Of a stretch of DNA of 64,000 nucleotides, positions 31,498 through 43,269 are shown in pieces. Under the pieces are notes generated by a model. It was given only the letters and a program-made list of their open reading frames with translations. It was not told the origin of the DNA and did not search any database. This stretch comes from Cladosporium sp. IMV 00045. Lineage: Eukaryota > Ascomycota > Dothideomycetes > Cladosporiales > Cladosporiaceae. Numbering within the stretch: position 1 is the first letter of the stretch; each line of letters opens with the position of its first letter. Made by a program: the position numbers and the translations under genes. The stretch spans positions 39,046 to 103,045 of the forward strand of contig MSJI02000882.1 in NCBI GenBank assembly GCA_001931905.2, given 5' to 3'.

Positions 31498-33683
31498 ATG
31501 AACAGCGAGGATGCGGCCAGATTGAGGGCGGAGAGGGATGCCAGTCCTTCAAGATGGCGGGAATTCGACCCCAATGACAGCATGCGCAATCGATACTACT
31601 CGGAACACCCGGACCAGGAGCCCTCTCAGGAAGAGAATTGGCAGGACAAACCTACGCGACCGGCGCAAGAAGAGGCGGAAGATTTGTCGACAGTGAGACG
31701 CCAAGATACCCGCGCCTCTGCGACCTCGAGTGTTAGCAGCGATGCAACGTCAAGCATAGCAAGACGCATACCGACAACTGGGAGTGCTCGCACGGATTCT
31801 ACGCGGCAGCTGGAGGCCAATATAGCCCGTATGAATACCGAAACCCGAGACAAAGCCATGTTCGCGTACCTCGAGCGACACCCGACAGCGATCAAGCGCA
31901 TCGACGACCATCGCCTTCAGCATTCACAGACTGTGGGCACTACGCGGAGCAAAAGATCCGGATCCGACCATCTCCCTGATTTCGGCGGCGGGAAGAAATA
32001 CCCGCCTCTGTTACCCGATAGAGAGGAATATGTCGTGGAATTTGCCAGCCACGATGATCCTACCCATCCGCAAAACTGGGCATTTAAAAAGAAAATGATC
32101 ATCTTCTCCATCCTGGTTTTCAACTCTTTGACTGCCACATTCGCTTCGGCAGTCTTTTCTCCTGCAGGTACCGCGGTAGGCCAACATTTCGGCGCCAACC
32201 AGCCAACGGTCACCTTGGGAACTTCACTCTTCGTCCTTGGATACGCAATCGGACCGCTATTCTGGGCTCCCTTCTCTGAGTTGTATGGCAGAAAGCTTCC
32301 GGTTCTCGTCGCTGGCTTTGGTTTTGGAGTTTTCATGATTGCGGTCGCCGTGGGCAAAGACATTCAAACTGTACTGATTTGTCGCTTCTTTGCTGGTCTC
32401 TTTGGATCTTGTGCTTTGACCATTGTGCCCGCAGTGTTCTCAGATATCTTCAACAACGAGGTGTGTCACGTCAAACTCCCATCTGCTACAAATGCAAATG
32501 CTGACCGTTTTTAGCTGCGTGGCCTTGCAATCGCCGCCTTTTCGGCTACCGTCTTCAATGGACCGCTCATGGGACCACTGATTGGTGGTTTCATCACAAA
32601 AAGCTATCTCGGATGGCGATGGACACAGTACATCCCTGCCTTTATGGCATTTACCTGCACAATTCTGGCATTCCTCTTTTTGGAGGAATCTTACCCACCA
32701 ATCATCCTTGTCTCCAAAGCTAGCGAGCTACGCCGGCTCACCCGCAATTGGGGTATTCATGCAAAGCAGGAGGAAGTCGAAGTCGACTTTAAGGAACTGG
32801 TGACGAAGAACATCGGCAGACCCCTACGAATTCTATTCGGCGAGCCTATCGTCTTGCTGGTTACGATCTACATGTCCTTCGTTTACGGCATGCTATATCT
32901 CTCCTTGACCGCTTACAACATCACCTTTGGTCAGATTCACGCTTTCAGCCCAGGTGTGTCTGGCCTGCCTTACATTGGCATGATCGTTGGCGTCTTCATC
33001 GGCTTCTTCGCCATGATCATGTCAAACCCGGGCTACGTCAAGAAGCTCAAGGCCAACAACAACATTCCGGTCCCGGAATGGCGTCTCTTCTGGCCTATGC
33101 TCGGCGGTATCTCGTTCACGATCGGATTGTTCTGGTTCGGCTGGACTGGATACACCAGTAGCATCCATTGGATCGTTCCAACACTCGCGGGTCTCTGTCT
33201 TGGTTTTGGCATCTACACAATTTTCTTGCAGTTGATGAACTACATCATCGACTCTTACCTCATGTTCGCAGCTTCGGCTATTGCTGGCAACACCATGCTG
33301 CGAAGTCTTTGCGGTTTCGCATTCCCAATGTTCGCGACCCAGATGTATGATGGTAAGTAACGATTACTTGGACCCTTTTTGATGCGAAGTTGTTCATGAG
33401 CTGACTTTCTCCAGGCATCGGCATCAACTGGGGAATGACCGTCTGCGGCTGCTTCTCTGCCCTTCTCATTCCTATGCCCTTCATCTTCTACTTCTTTGGC
33501 AAGAAGATCCGCGCCAAGTCCAAGTTCGCACCGGCACCCGATCTCGCGCAGGACAAACGACGTGATGAAGAAGAGGCCGCGGGCACCGTCGGCGACGTTG
33601 ACCAAGAGCACGCAGAAGCTCCTAGAGTCGGAATGAGCTCGAGCGATGAGAGCTCAGGCGAGAAGAAGGGAGATGACGCTTGA
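31498..33683 (+). CDS. MFS transporter, DHA1 (drug:H+ antiporter / polyamine exporter) type
   Basis: Exons 31498-32460, 32515-33352 and 33415-33683 (introns 54 and 62 bp: GTGTGT..TTTTAG, GTAAGT..CTCCAG) give 689 residues. A long, hydrophilic, Ser-rich cytosolic N-terminus of about 195 residues precedes the family marker DDPTHPQNWAFKKK. Twelve membrane helices follow. The loop 2-3 motif reads PFSELYGRKLP, and the helix 5 antiporter motif is around AFSATVFNGPLMGPLIGGF, just after the first splice. The tail is acidic/Ser-rich (MSSSDESSGEKKGDDA). Fungal relatives export polyamines, azoles and other toxicants; the substrate here is not predictable. No biosynthetic cluster adjoins it. Confidence 0.93.
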
Positions 33684-33789
33684 ATTCACTGAACTGCACT
33701 ACGTTAAGATAGATTGCAGGACGAAAACGGTTTGGAAACAGCCTCGAGATATCAGATTAGAGATTGTAAAGTTAATAGAACACACATAA

Positions 33790-34774
33790 TTACTTTCGTC
33801 CACTTGCCATCAACGACCAACCACTCAGCTCTCCCGGCGCACTGGGACAGAACTGCTTACACTTCTCCGTAGCGATATCCTTCCACTTCTGCACCTCCTC
33901 CGCAGACATCTGCTTCGTCATAGCGATCGCATGCGGCAATTTTTCAATCAACCAATCGACCAGCGTCTCATGCTTCTCAAACTGCATCTTGACATCGACC
34001 CTCTCCGCATGCGCCTCCTTGAACCCGGCTCCTTCCAACTCCTTCCTCAGCAAATCCACATCACTCCAGTTCTTCGGCAACTCAGGCAGTGTGAGATCCG
34101 GTCGCACATCATGAAGAGTCTTCATAAGATCCAACCACTGACTGCCCTCCCACGCCGTGCAAACCAGCACTCCGCCCGGCTGCAGAACGCGCAGCGACTC
34201 TGTCAAACACTTGGTCGGATCCGGCGTCATGAAATAGACCCAGCCGGCGAGCACGTGGCTCTGCGATGCGTCCGGCACGGATTGCATGTCCGTCGCATCG
34301 AGCACGCGGGTTTCCACGCGCGACCAGATATCGCTGTTTTTGCCGCCGGCAGACGTGGCTTCGAGCTTCGACGCTTCGACTTGCTTGATCATGCCTTCGC
34401 TGAAGTCTGCCGCGAGGAGGCAGGCGGAGGAGGGGATTTTATGGCCGTACGTCGAGATGAGGCGCGAGATGACCGGGCCGGGTCCGCAACCGTTGTCGAG
34501 GATGGAGGTTGCTTGGGAGAAGGGGAGGAGGGCGTTGGTGTGTTTGAGCAAGACTCCTATGGCGATGTCTCCGGGACCGCTGGAGAACTTCTTGTATTCG
34601 GCTGCTAGGGTATCCCAGTCGTCACCTTTGGCTGTCGGGGTGGTTGATTAGTATGTGTAAATGTATCCGTGAGCATCTGGTGTTGGATTTTGGGAAAGCC
34701 ATGCGACTAGAGTATTTGTTGTTTGACTTTGATGGAAACCACTTACTGTCTTGAAGCTTGAAATCAGACGGCAT
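33790..34774 (-). CDS. SAM-dependent class I methyltransferase
   Basis: Exons 34747-34774 and 33790-34631 (115-bp intron, GTAAGT..CGACAG) give 289 residues beginning MPSDFKLQDTKGDDWDTLAA. The SAM site ILDNGCGPGPVISRL is motif I. Acidic LLAADFS follows strand 2, RVLDATD is motif II-like, and SLRVLQPGGVLVCTAWEGS is the usual post-motif strand. This fits the Methyltransf_11/25 fold. Substrate unknown; small-molecule methylation is likely from the fold alone. It converges on the MFS gene with about 0.1 kb between them. The longer frame upstream of this start has no ATG. Confidence 0.88.
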
Positions 34775-35675
34775 CTTGCCAAATATTGTTGGGCGTTTGG
34801 TTGATGGTTTAGATATAGCGACGATTGTTGATCGAAGTCTTGAATTCAACCGTGCAGCAATGTTGGGCAACTTTGTGATTTTGGGGTATTGATAGGAAGA
34901 AGGAACGAGGTGTAAATAAGACAATCGACCGCCGAGGGGATTGCTTATTTTTCAAAGATCACTACCGCGTATTCGCTTCGCCGGAGAGATGTGGTTGATC
35001 CTTTCGGAGACTTTTGACTTCAGCTTTCAGCTCGCCTACGAGAAGTGTGCGGAGCTTTGTCTTACATAAAGTGCCCGCAGCACCTTGATGTTTGTCAGCA
35101 CTGCTGGCAAGAGCCTGTTTTATGTTGCGAGCGATTTCTCTAATCAAATTATTATATGTATCATTATGCAGATTTGAGCGGTAAAATTTGCCTATGGCAT
35201 CCTTTGCGTCCCCTGAACTGATCGATAGCTGCTCGTCTCTGCTATCACCATGAGAAGGAACAGATACGAAAAAAAAAAAAACAATAGACTTAAATCCATG
35301 TCTACTGGAATGGGAGAGTTCACCCACGTATCGACACTAATCAGTATTGCACAGAGTCGTGTCGGATTTCGGACTTGGGACTGCAGAGCTCGCAACAACG
35401 CTAGAAAGAATTCTGATGCTTCAACCCCGGATTATAATGGTGAATTGCACTCAGGTACCAGTGATTGTGCTACGAAACCAAAGTGAGCGATCCCACTCAG
35501 AGCTCCCGGGTAAGATCGATGCGTCGCACCTCATTCCTTTGCGAAAGCATTTCCTCCTCTGCCGTCTTTCATGACCATCATGGAGGATTATGAGGCCGTA
35601 CACCCCCGTGATATAAAGGACGGAAGCATCCATGGGTGCATTCCGGACACGGTGTGGCATTGACGTTGTGAAGTG
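34775..35675. other. Intergenic; weak minus-strand frame at 34962-35250
   Basis: A minus-strand frame here ends ...GELKAEVKSLRKDQPHLSGEANTR and is hydrophilic and helical, but has no good ATG or splice support. A poly-A tract of about 12 bases is at about 35269. No confident gene. Confidence 0.3.
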
Positions 35676-35905
35676 TCAACCGTGGCGTTGCATGGTCGTT
35701 GTACAAGGGTAGCAGGGGTTGGTTGTCGCGTTGCTTGTTTCCTCTGAAGCGCCCTTTAAGAAGCGATAAGATCATCCGATGAAGAGAACGAAGCGACCTC
35801 TCTCTACATACCATTCGTTGCTTGCCATGCGAGAAACGTAGCGATCGAGGCGATAAGCAATCCGGAGATTCCGACGGCGATCTGTATGATGTCCTCAGGC
35901 GCCAT
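35676..35905 (-). CDS. Tiny single-pass membrane protein, MAPEDIIQI family, copy 1
   Basis: Exons 35812-35905 and 35676-35743 (68-bp intron, GTATGT..CTTCAG) give 53 residues. The N-terminus MAPEDIIQIAVGISGLLIAS continues into a hydrophobic helix ending in a Trp (LAWQA), then a short polar tail with two cysteines (NPCYPC). It is too short for most gene finders. Its first 30 residues are clearly related to the frame at 36481-36717, about 0.8 kb upstream on the same strand, indicating a local duplication. Function unknown. Confidence 0.6.
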
Positions 35906-36480
35906 GGTCTTGATGTTAATGGTACATGTATTGTCTTGAATAAATCTTGTCCGGGTCTACCGCTTTGAAGCGATGATTAAATGAAGTATCTGGAGTGATT
36001 AGTGTTGAGAAGCCATGCTCGAGGTTTAGGCAGCTCCTTTCTTTACATCTCATCACTCTCGTGTGGTCAGTTCTCGCAAAGATGGCCAATACACGAGCGA
36101 TACCCGGATCATCGTTGTCAGGCTACCCGTTTGTATCACAGGCCCCGCATTCTGCTTCTAAGACGGGATGAACAGGCACGGCTCAAGGGAGCTGACGGGG
36201 CACAACGGAGCTGGACAGAGGTGAGAGAGAAGCCTCGGTTCGCCTTGAAAGTAATTATAGAAATGATATATTCCTGCAGATGGAGTTCAAAGTCAGTAAG
36301 ATGCTCTTGGTCTTCATTCTCTTTTCAGTAAGTCATACCTCCTTTTTAATGAAAAGTACCAAAGTACCAACAATTTGTTATAGTGAACAGTGCAATATAG
36401 CGCATTTCCCTCAAGGAGCATTGGCTAAGATAGGAGAGTTGTTTGGAGACAGGCAAGATCCTGCAGCGTTGTCGTTAAAA
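35906..36480. other. Intergenic between the two paralogues
   Basis: Presumed promoter of copy 1 and 3' region of copy 2; no other supported frame. Confidence 0.4.
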
Positions 36481-36717
36481 TTAACGTTCAAAATGAAGTT
36501 CGGCATCCGACGACGATTGTGCATTGGCAAGAGGGGATGAGTCGCTTGTCGTTCCGATTGCTTGGAGTGTTCTACCAGATATCAGTTGAAGCATCGAACA
36601 AGGCGGCGTAGAGTTCGACCTACTGGTAGCTGCATGCCATCCAAGGCACGCGGCGGCCGAGGCTACGACAAGCCCGAGAATCCCAATGATGATCTGTATG
36701 ATGTCTTCAGGTGCCAT
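36481..36717 (-). CDS. Tiny single-pass membrane protein, MAPEDIIQI family, copy 2
   Basis: 78 residues unspliced. The N-terminus MAPEDIIQIIIGILGLVVAS and a hydrophobic helix ending CLGWHAA align with copy 1. After the helix the tail (Ser/Thr/Gln-rich, 45 residues) does not resemble copy 1; an intron like the one in copy 1 may have been missed, making the true tail different. Function unknown. Confidence 0.6.
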   Translation of the reverse strand: MAPEDIIQIIIGILGLVVASAAACLGWHAATSRSNSTPPCSMLQLISGRTLQAIGTTSDSSPLANAQSSSDAELHFER

Positions 36718-37305
36718 GGCGTGGAACGAAATTCAATAGCAATGAGGCAACAATTAGTCGATTTGGTTTCTGTTCGCGACGTTGGAGAAAGTGGGATCAG
36801 GTTTCTGCAACAAGGGAAGTGGAAAGAATGAGGATACCTATAGCAGCATGGGCTGTGGATGTCTGTGCACCTGTGGCCCGCAGCCTCCTGCAGATGACGG
36901 CAGCTGGAGTTGTGCCCAGCAGTAACAGACGCAGCAAGCTTGGGTTGCTGAAGCTTGTTGCTTCCGCTGGGCTGAGATTAGGGAGAAAATAATTGGCTGT
37001 CGACGTAAGCCGTCACTTCGGGCGACGTCTGCCTGTCAATGGAATACCGTTAGCTGTAGGCAGAATTTCTTCTCACGCTTCTCACGCATCAGCAAAAGCG
37101 CCGAAGTAACATATGGCAGCATTTGGACCGTTTCTGTGTTTGGCCGTTGCATTTCTGCTTCTGCATTCAGTATCTGCGCAATAATACACTGGTAAAGCAG
37201 CAAGTGATACATGATACTCTGAAATTAAGTGAGATCTGCTGCGAGATGATTAAGGCATTGCGGTATCCATCTGGGCAAAAGGCAAGTTATCATACAAACT
37301 CGAAT
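36718..37305. other. Intergenic
   Basis: No supported gene; short frames on both strands only. Confidence 0.4.
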
Positions 37306-38685
37306 CTAGTTGTACTGCGCGTAGGCAGCGGTAGAGTTGAACTTCAAGCCACCACGAATGACCTTCTCGACGGCACTGAGGAAGTCCTTCTCGGTAGCCA
37401 CCTTTCTCCTCGCGCGAATCGCGAACATACCGGCCTCGGTAGCCACGGACCGCAGCTCGGCACCGGTGCTGTTGGGGCAGAGACGCGAGATCAGCTCCCA
37501 TCTAATGTCGCGCTCGACGCTCATGCTCTTGGCGTGGATGCGCAGGATGTTGGCGCGGCCCTCCATGTCGGGCAGGGAGAACTCGATCTTTCGGTCGATG
37601 CGGCCGGGTCTCATGAGGGCGGGATCCAGGGTTGAGGGTCTGTTGGTGGCGAACATGACCTTGATGTTGCCTCTGCTGTCGAAACCGTCAAGCTGTGTGA
37701 TGAGCTCAAGCATAGTGCGCTGAACTTCGTTGTCGCCACCTGCGCCGTCGTCGAAACGCGCTCCACCGACCGCGTCAATTTCGTCGAAGAAAATGATGCA
37801 AGCCTTCTTCGTCCGTGCCATCTCGAAGAGCTCGCGAACCATACGGGCACCCTCGCCGACGTACTTTTGCACAAGCTCGGAACCAATGACACGGATGAAA
37901 GTGGCATCTGTTCTGTTGGCGACCGCACGAGCGCAGAGAGTCTTACCGGTACCAGGAGGACCGTAGAGCAGGGCACCCTTGGGCGGGTCGATACCGAGGT
38001 TGACGAAGCGCTCTGGTGAGAGCAAAGGCATCTCGACGACCTCACGCAGCTTCTCAATCTGCTCCTTGCAGCCACCAACATCGCCATATGTCACATCGGG
38101 CTTGTCCTCGACAGTCATCATGGTGACACTAGGGTCAATCTTGGGCGGCAGAGGCAGCATGATCTGGTATTTGTTGCGGTCGACACCCACGCGCATGCCC
38201 TCCTCGATATCCGTGGGACTGACGCGCTCGCCCAAGTTGACGACAAACTTGGCAATCTGCTTGACGTTGATAACGTACTTGCTCTTCTCGCTGTCCTTCT
38301 CATCGGGAATGATCTTGGTGCATCGTGCGACTTGTAAGGGCTGCTCTTCGCTCATGCGTTGTCTGTCGGCTGCGATATCCCAGAGATGCGGCGGCGCCAG
38401 ACCTGTGTCGGACTCCTTGACGCCGATCTTCTCATTTACTGATGTTTGCTTGTCCTTGATATCTTTCTCGAGTTGTTTGAGGGCGGTGGCGTAGGGCGCG
38501 GAGTTATAGGTCTTGAGCACTTGAATGTCTCTGTTCATCACGTGTCAGTATACAATGCATCATCTGGTGTTTCTCTCCAGGCGCACGTACTCATCTGTGA
38601 GAGGCGCAATCTTCTTCTCCTCCTTCTCGTCGTCGGCAAAGTCTTTCTGGTGCTTCTCCCAGTTGGATCCCCTGGCGGAAGGCAT
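37306..38685 (-). CDS. RPT1: 26S proteasome regulatory ATPase subunit Rpt1 (S7)
   Basis: Exons 38591-38685 and 37306-38530 (60-bp intron, GTACGT..GAACAG) give 439 residues. The splice restores the conserved [13 protein letters not shown] coiled coil N-terminus is followed by an OB-like domain and one AAA+ module: Walker A GPPGTGKT at about 222-229, Walker [13 protein letters not shown], sensor [20 protein letters not shown] (arginine fingers), and the C-terminal lid. It unfolds ubiquitylated substrates in the hexameric Rpt ring of the 19S particle. Length matches fungal Rpt1. It ends AYAQYN, without the HbYX tail of Rpt2/3/5. It diverges from CCT4. Confidence 0.97.
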
Positions 38686-39166
38686 GATGTCGGTTGGTGG
38701 ATGTGAGGTGAGCTGGGCGCTCCAGCGAAGGCGATTAGGTGGTGAATGAGATCCTTGCTGTGTAGATCAGATGCGGTCGTGTCGGAGAAGGGTGTCGTGT
38801 ATGGTATAGTATTAGAGAGGGGTCGAGTGCTGTGTTGATGGTAGACGGCGAGTGGTGGTGGTATTGGTGATGATGATGGATGGGTGTTTGGAGCATCAGC
38901 AGCAGTTGGCAAGCGTCACCTCTCTCTGGCGCTGGCTGTCTGACCTGAGGCTCGGCGGGAGCTTCCCGCTCTGGCCCCCGCGCCCCCGAGCTCTCTGAGA
39001 AATCCATCGCGACTTTAGGAAGGAGGGACAATATCGGCCTGGGTAAACGAAACGAAGTCACAAATACCAACTTCCACCACCACCACCACCACCGGCCACT
39101 CCGCCCACCGCCGATATCCTCCCATACTAATCTCTCACTCCGCCGGCAGACACATAATAATTCACC
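38686..39166. promoter_or_regulatory. Shared bidirectional promoter of RPT1 and CCT4
   Basis: 481 bp separate the two start codons on opposite strands. The plus-strand leader of CCT4 contains a (CCA)n run at about 39074-39092 and pyrimidine-rich sequence. No proteasome control element (GGTGGCAAA) was seen. Confidence 0.7.
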
Positions 39167-40792
39167 ATGGCGCAAGGCGCCACCAACCCCAATGCTGGCA
39201 ACAACTCCTTCAAGGACAAGGAAAAGCCCACCGCCGTTCGCACCGCCAACATCACCGCCGCAAGAGCTGTCGCAGATGCGATCAGGACTTCCCTCGGCCC
39301 TAGGGGCATGGACAAGATGATCCAGACCGGCAAGGGCGAGACCATCATCACCAACGACGGAAACACCATGCTCAGGGACATGAGTGTCATGCACCCGGCC
39401 GCGAAGATGCTGGTCGACCTTGCGAACGCTCAGGACATCGAGGCTGGTGACGGAACTACGAGTGTTGTTGTTATTTGCGGATCGTTGCTGGGCGCCGCCG
39501 AGAAGCTGTTGGCCAAGGGCATCCACCCGACCATCATCAGCGAGTCTTTCCAGAGAGCGGCTGCTGAGGCCGTCAAGGTGCTCGAGGGCATTTCCACTCC
39601 CATCAACATGGCCGACAGGCAGTCTCTGCTCAAGGCCGCCTCTACTTCTCTGTCCTCAAAGATTGTGTCGCAGGAGCCTAAGCTTGCGCCCATGGCCGTC
39701 GACTCTGTCCTCAAAACGATCAACCCCAACAACGCACAAAACGTCGATCTCCGGAACATCAGAATCCTCAAGAAGGCGGGTGGTGTCATTGACGACAGTG
39801 AGATGGTGGATGGTCTCGTCCTGCAGCAGCAGGTCGTCAAGAGCGCGGGAGGTCCTACACGGATAGAGAAGGCCAGGATTGGTCTGATTCAGTTCCAGCT
39901 CAGCCCGCCCAAGCCCGACATGGAGAACCAGATCGTCGTCAACGACTACAGGCAAATGGACAAGATCCTGAAGGAGGAGCGCACCTACCTCCTGAACATG
40001 GTCAAGAAGATCAAGAAGGCCAAGTGTAATGTGCTCCTCATTCAGAAGAGCATTCTTCGCGACGCCGTCAACGACCTTTCCCTTCACTTCCTCTACAAGC
40101 TCGGAATCATGGTCGTCAAGGACATCGAGCGCGACGAGGTCGAGTTCCTCTGCAAGTCTACTGGCTGCAAGCCCATTGCCGACATTGACAGCTTCACCGA
40201 GGACAAGCTTGGCTCAGCAGACCTCATCGAGGAGACCAGCAGCCTCGGTTCAAGAATCACCAGAATCACGGGTATCAAGCAGACCAACCCCAACGCCGCC
40301 AAGACCGTCTCCATCGTCGCTCGCGGCGCTAACCAGCTCATTCTCGACGAGGCCGAGCGCAGCTTACACGATGCCATGTGCGTCATTCGCTGCCTGGTGA
40401 AGAAGCGTGCTCTGCTCCCCGGTGGTGGTGCCCCTGAAATGGCTGTCTCCACGCACCTTGGGCGCGTTGCTACCACTGCTTCTTACCCCGATAGCATCTG
40501 CTGGAAGGCCTTCGCCGACGCATTGGAGTTGGTTCCCGTCACTCTTGCCGAGAACGCAGGTCTGAACAGCATCAAGGTCGTCACTGAGCTCAGGGCACGA
40601 CACGCCAAGGGTGAGACCAACGTCGGCGTGAGTATCAAGCGCGGCGGCGTCGGTGTCATGGGCGCGGAGGACAAGAGCGCGACGGGCGAGGGCGTTATGC
40701 AGCCGCTCCTCGTCAGCACGAGCGCCATTGAGCTGGCCAGCGAGACGGTCAAGATGATTCTCAGGATTGACGACATTGCCCTGTCGAGATAG
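39167..40792 (+). CDS. CCT4: TRiC/CCT chaperonin subunit delta
   Basis: An intronless 541-residue group II chaperonin from CACCATGG. Equatorial domain: [19 protein letters not shown] and the nucleotide motif [17 protein letters not shown] at about 92-108. The apical domain has IRILKKAGG and [14 protein letters not shown]. The second equatorial half has [13 protein letters not shown] and ends [11 protein letters not shown]. It is one of eight subunits of the cytosolic double-ring chaperonin folding actin and tubulin. Delta is chosen over other subunits from the N-terminal region and overall similarity to fungal Cct4. Its partner across the promoter, RPT1, also acts in protein quality control. 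Confidence 0.95.
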   Translation: MAQGATNPNAGNNSFKDKEKPTAVRTANITAARAVADAIRTSLGPRGMDKMIQTGKGETIITNDGNTMLRDMSVMHPAAKMLVDLANAQDIEAGDGTTSVVVICGSLLGAAEKLLAKGIHPTIISESFQRAAAEAVKVLEGISTPINMADRQSLLKAASTSLSSKIVSQEPKLAPMAVDSVLKTINPNNAQNVDLRNIRILKKAGGVIDDSEMVDGLVLQQQVVKSAGGPTRIEKARIGLIQFQLSPPKPDMENQIVVNDYRQMDKILKEERTYLLNMVKKIKKAKCNVLLIQKSILRDAVNDLSLHFLYKLGIMVVKDIERDEVEFLCKSTGCKPIADIDSFTEDKLGSADLIEETSSLGSRITRITGIKQTNPNAAKTVSIVARGANQLILDEAERSLHDAMCVIRCLVKKRALLPGGGAPEMAVSTHLGRVATTASYPDSICWKAFADALELVPVTLAENAGLNSIKVVTELRARHAKGETNVGVSIKRGGVGVMGAEDKSATGEGVMQPLLVSTSAIELASETVKMILRIDDIALSR

Positions 40793-42209
40793 AGTAGCTT
40801 ACTTTCCCCCTCGGCAGACGTGAAAAACGGAAGGACATAACTGTATGACACATTTTCGCAGCTATCTCGCCTTGACTTTCTTGTCTATTTTACTTTCCAC
40901 CTTGATCATGCAGCGCTCTCGTGCACTGCAATTCCCCGAGCCAAATCAAGTCACCTGCCCATTCCTCCCTTATCTCAACTCCTTCACCGGCCGTCGTCGG
41001 CGACAGCCTATCGATTGACTCTCTTCGCTCACCAATAGCAGCCCGCCCTCGCGGCAAATCTCTCAATCCCGGATTGATCAACACAATGCCATGGTGTAAC
41101 GAATCCCCGGTATCTATACCTCTGCTACAAAGCGGCTTTCGTCGGCTTTGGGCCTTCAGCCTTACCTTATCTCTACCTCACTCTTCGGCAGACGTACACC
41201 TCTACCTCCAGCTTACCTTCAATCTCAGGTCCTATCACGCGGGGCACGTGTTCACAAGGTGCCATAGTTCTTCCTTGCCCGGTATCTTCTTTGCACTAGT
41301 ACCGCTTCTCAATACATTCGATCGCAGTGCATCATCTGCTGCTCCGCGTCTGAGACGAGGCCATCGGTCCCTGCATTCAAGTAACTCGCTTAACACGACA
41401 ATGTCACCAGGTCTTCGGCAGATTGAGGTATCGACCGGCATAGGAACGAGTGGTTGGCTGCAGTGACAGAGGAGACGATATTGGGATCATATGATCTTCA
41501 AGGATCTGCTACCGGAACATCTGGAATTGACTATGCTGATTCCTACTGATCTGCACCGACTGGAGGCCACAACACAACATTCGAGAAGCGATTAGGGAAC
41601 TCACGATCTATTCCGAGGCTCTTCGTGTCTTTCAGCTACAGCCCAAGAAGCTTTCACCATACACTTCAAAGCTCCCCGCATGTTCACATGCCAAAATCCT
41701 CCACGACTTCTTGCAGCTATCACTGTCCATCCACCACACGACTACCACCCATTTTCCCGGAGCTCCTGACCACGGCAGACATCATCGCTGCCCTACGGCA
41801 GTATGACTACCTCGTGCATTTGTATGCATGTCCCTTCGGCACAGTCCCTTCTAGCCAGGGCATTTTCGGCATTAAATCTCTAGGCCGAGTTGTATCAACT
41901 GCTTCGCTTGTACTGTCACTGCCCATGACGTGTGGTTGGTCTTCCGGTGTGAGAGGGCTGTGTGTTTGTTTGTGAAGTGTCTGTTGGGTATAACATCTAG
42001 CAAACCCTGCTGCTTGATCTCTAGAGCAAGCTCCTCGAGTAAGATCCTCTGAATCAAGAACAGATAGAAACTGGTTTGATCTCATCCTTCTAGGTAAGTA
42101 GGCAATGGAGGCTATTAAGCACCGAATTAGTACAATAAGTGCCATTGACACTGAAGCCGCTAGCTTTCACTCCTCCACTTGACAGGCAGACATTCGACAC
42201 TCCTCAACC
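40793..42209. other. 1.4-kb gap, no confident gene
   Basis: Plus-strand frames at 40921-41466 and 41625-41975 are Ser/Pro/His-rich, lack domains and have no convincing starts. The stretch may be a long 5' leader or promoter for the gene at 42210. Confidence 0.4.
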
Positions 42210-42953
42210 ATGATCATGCCACACCGGCCACGCTCTGATGAGCCTGACTTCGAGAAAATGCTACTTGACGATAAACATCTGGATTCACACAGCCACGGGC
42301 GAAAACATCCTTACCAAGCCGCTTGCGGCTGTCGCTGTGGTTGCTCCCACTGCCATGCTCGCGGAATGACGAATGGAATCATACGCAATGCCCATCCTAC
42401 TGCATCGTCACCCGTCCGCGGTCGTTCACCGACACCGAAACACGACCGCACGAACGGCAACAGAGACCTTAGACTGACTGACTCTCCTCTGGGACTGAGA
42501 GACAACAATGTCACTTCTTCAGACGCCAATTCCTCAGTGCAAGGCGAAGAAGGGCTAGCAATCCATCAACTACCACAAAACATCACCGTCGAGATCGGCG
42601 ACCTGGGCACTCACGCTCAAACAGCAATTAATCACTTGCTGCACCGACACCACGCTCCGCAACACGACTACCCGTTCACATCCGACTCGCCAGATTCCTC
42701 AATGCTCGTTGAACTGAGCACTGGAGCAAACAGCTTAGCTTCATCTGGTCTCATACTTGCCCCTGCCGCCCTCGCGCCGGACGAGCTGGTTGTTTTCGCT
42801 CATGGTGGCTTCGAAGAGCTGATGTGTGCTTCTCCGCGGCTTTGCTTCGGACCCGAAGTTGGATCTTCGAGAAACTTGAGTCCTCCGGATTCTGGTGAGG
42901 GTGACACGGGGGATCGATATCCCACCACACTTGAGATGGGTATGGGGGACTGA
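42210..42953 (+). CDS. Hypothetical protein with an N-terminal Cys cluster
   Basis: 247 residues from CAACCATGATC. Residues about 36-52 read YQAACGCRCGCSHCHARG: five cysteines and two histidines within 12 residues, a possible metal-binding knot. The N-terminus is His/Asp-rich (DDKHLDSHSHGRKH). The remainder is Ser/Pro/Asp-rich, mostly disordered, with a more ordered stretch (TVEIGDLGTHAQTAINHLLH). No signal peptide or membrane helix. Family not recognised. Confidence 0.6.
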   Translation: MIMPHRPRSDEPDFEKMLLDDKHLDSHSHGRKHPYQAACGCRCGCSHCHARGMTNGIIRNAHPTASSPVRGRSPTPKHDRTNGNRDLRLTDSPLGLRDNNVTSSDANSSVQGEEGLAIHQLPQNITVEIGDLGTHAQTAINHLLHRHHAPQHDYPFTSDSPDSSMLVELSTGANSLASSGLILAPAALAPDELVVFAHGGFEELMCASPRLCFGPEVGSSRNLSPPDSGEGDTGDRYPTTLEMGMGD

Positions 42954-43269
42954 GTCGAGGGGTTAGGTGTGGAGTCTTTTCATCCTTGGAGGGTCGACTG
43001 CTTTGTTGTGATTTGTGATTGTGGGTTTGAAATGTATGCTGATGTTACGATCCGTCGAGAGCGTTTGAGCGTTTGTTTGGCGTTATGAATGTCACGACTT
43101 GACGGCCGAGCTTCCCTTTTCTGTTTCTGCTGATTGTAGTTTTTTACCTTTGTTTCGAAGATCATGGGATATAAGAATGTATGATCACACGTTGAGAAGC
43201 TATGCAGAACTTGGAAAGTCATCATCAGCATGAGACGCCTTCACATTCAACTGATCGAGGACCATGGCC
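42954..43269. other. Intergenic between convergent genes
   Basis: T-rich 3' regions; nothing else. Confidence 0.4.

Noticed and set aside
40921..41975. Genes in frames 40921-41466 and 41625-41975
   Set aside because: Low-complexity Ser/Pro/His composition, no domain, poor starts.
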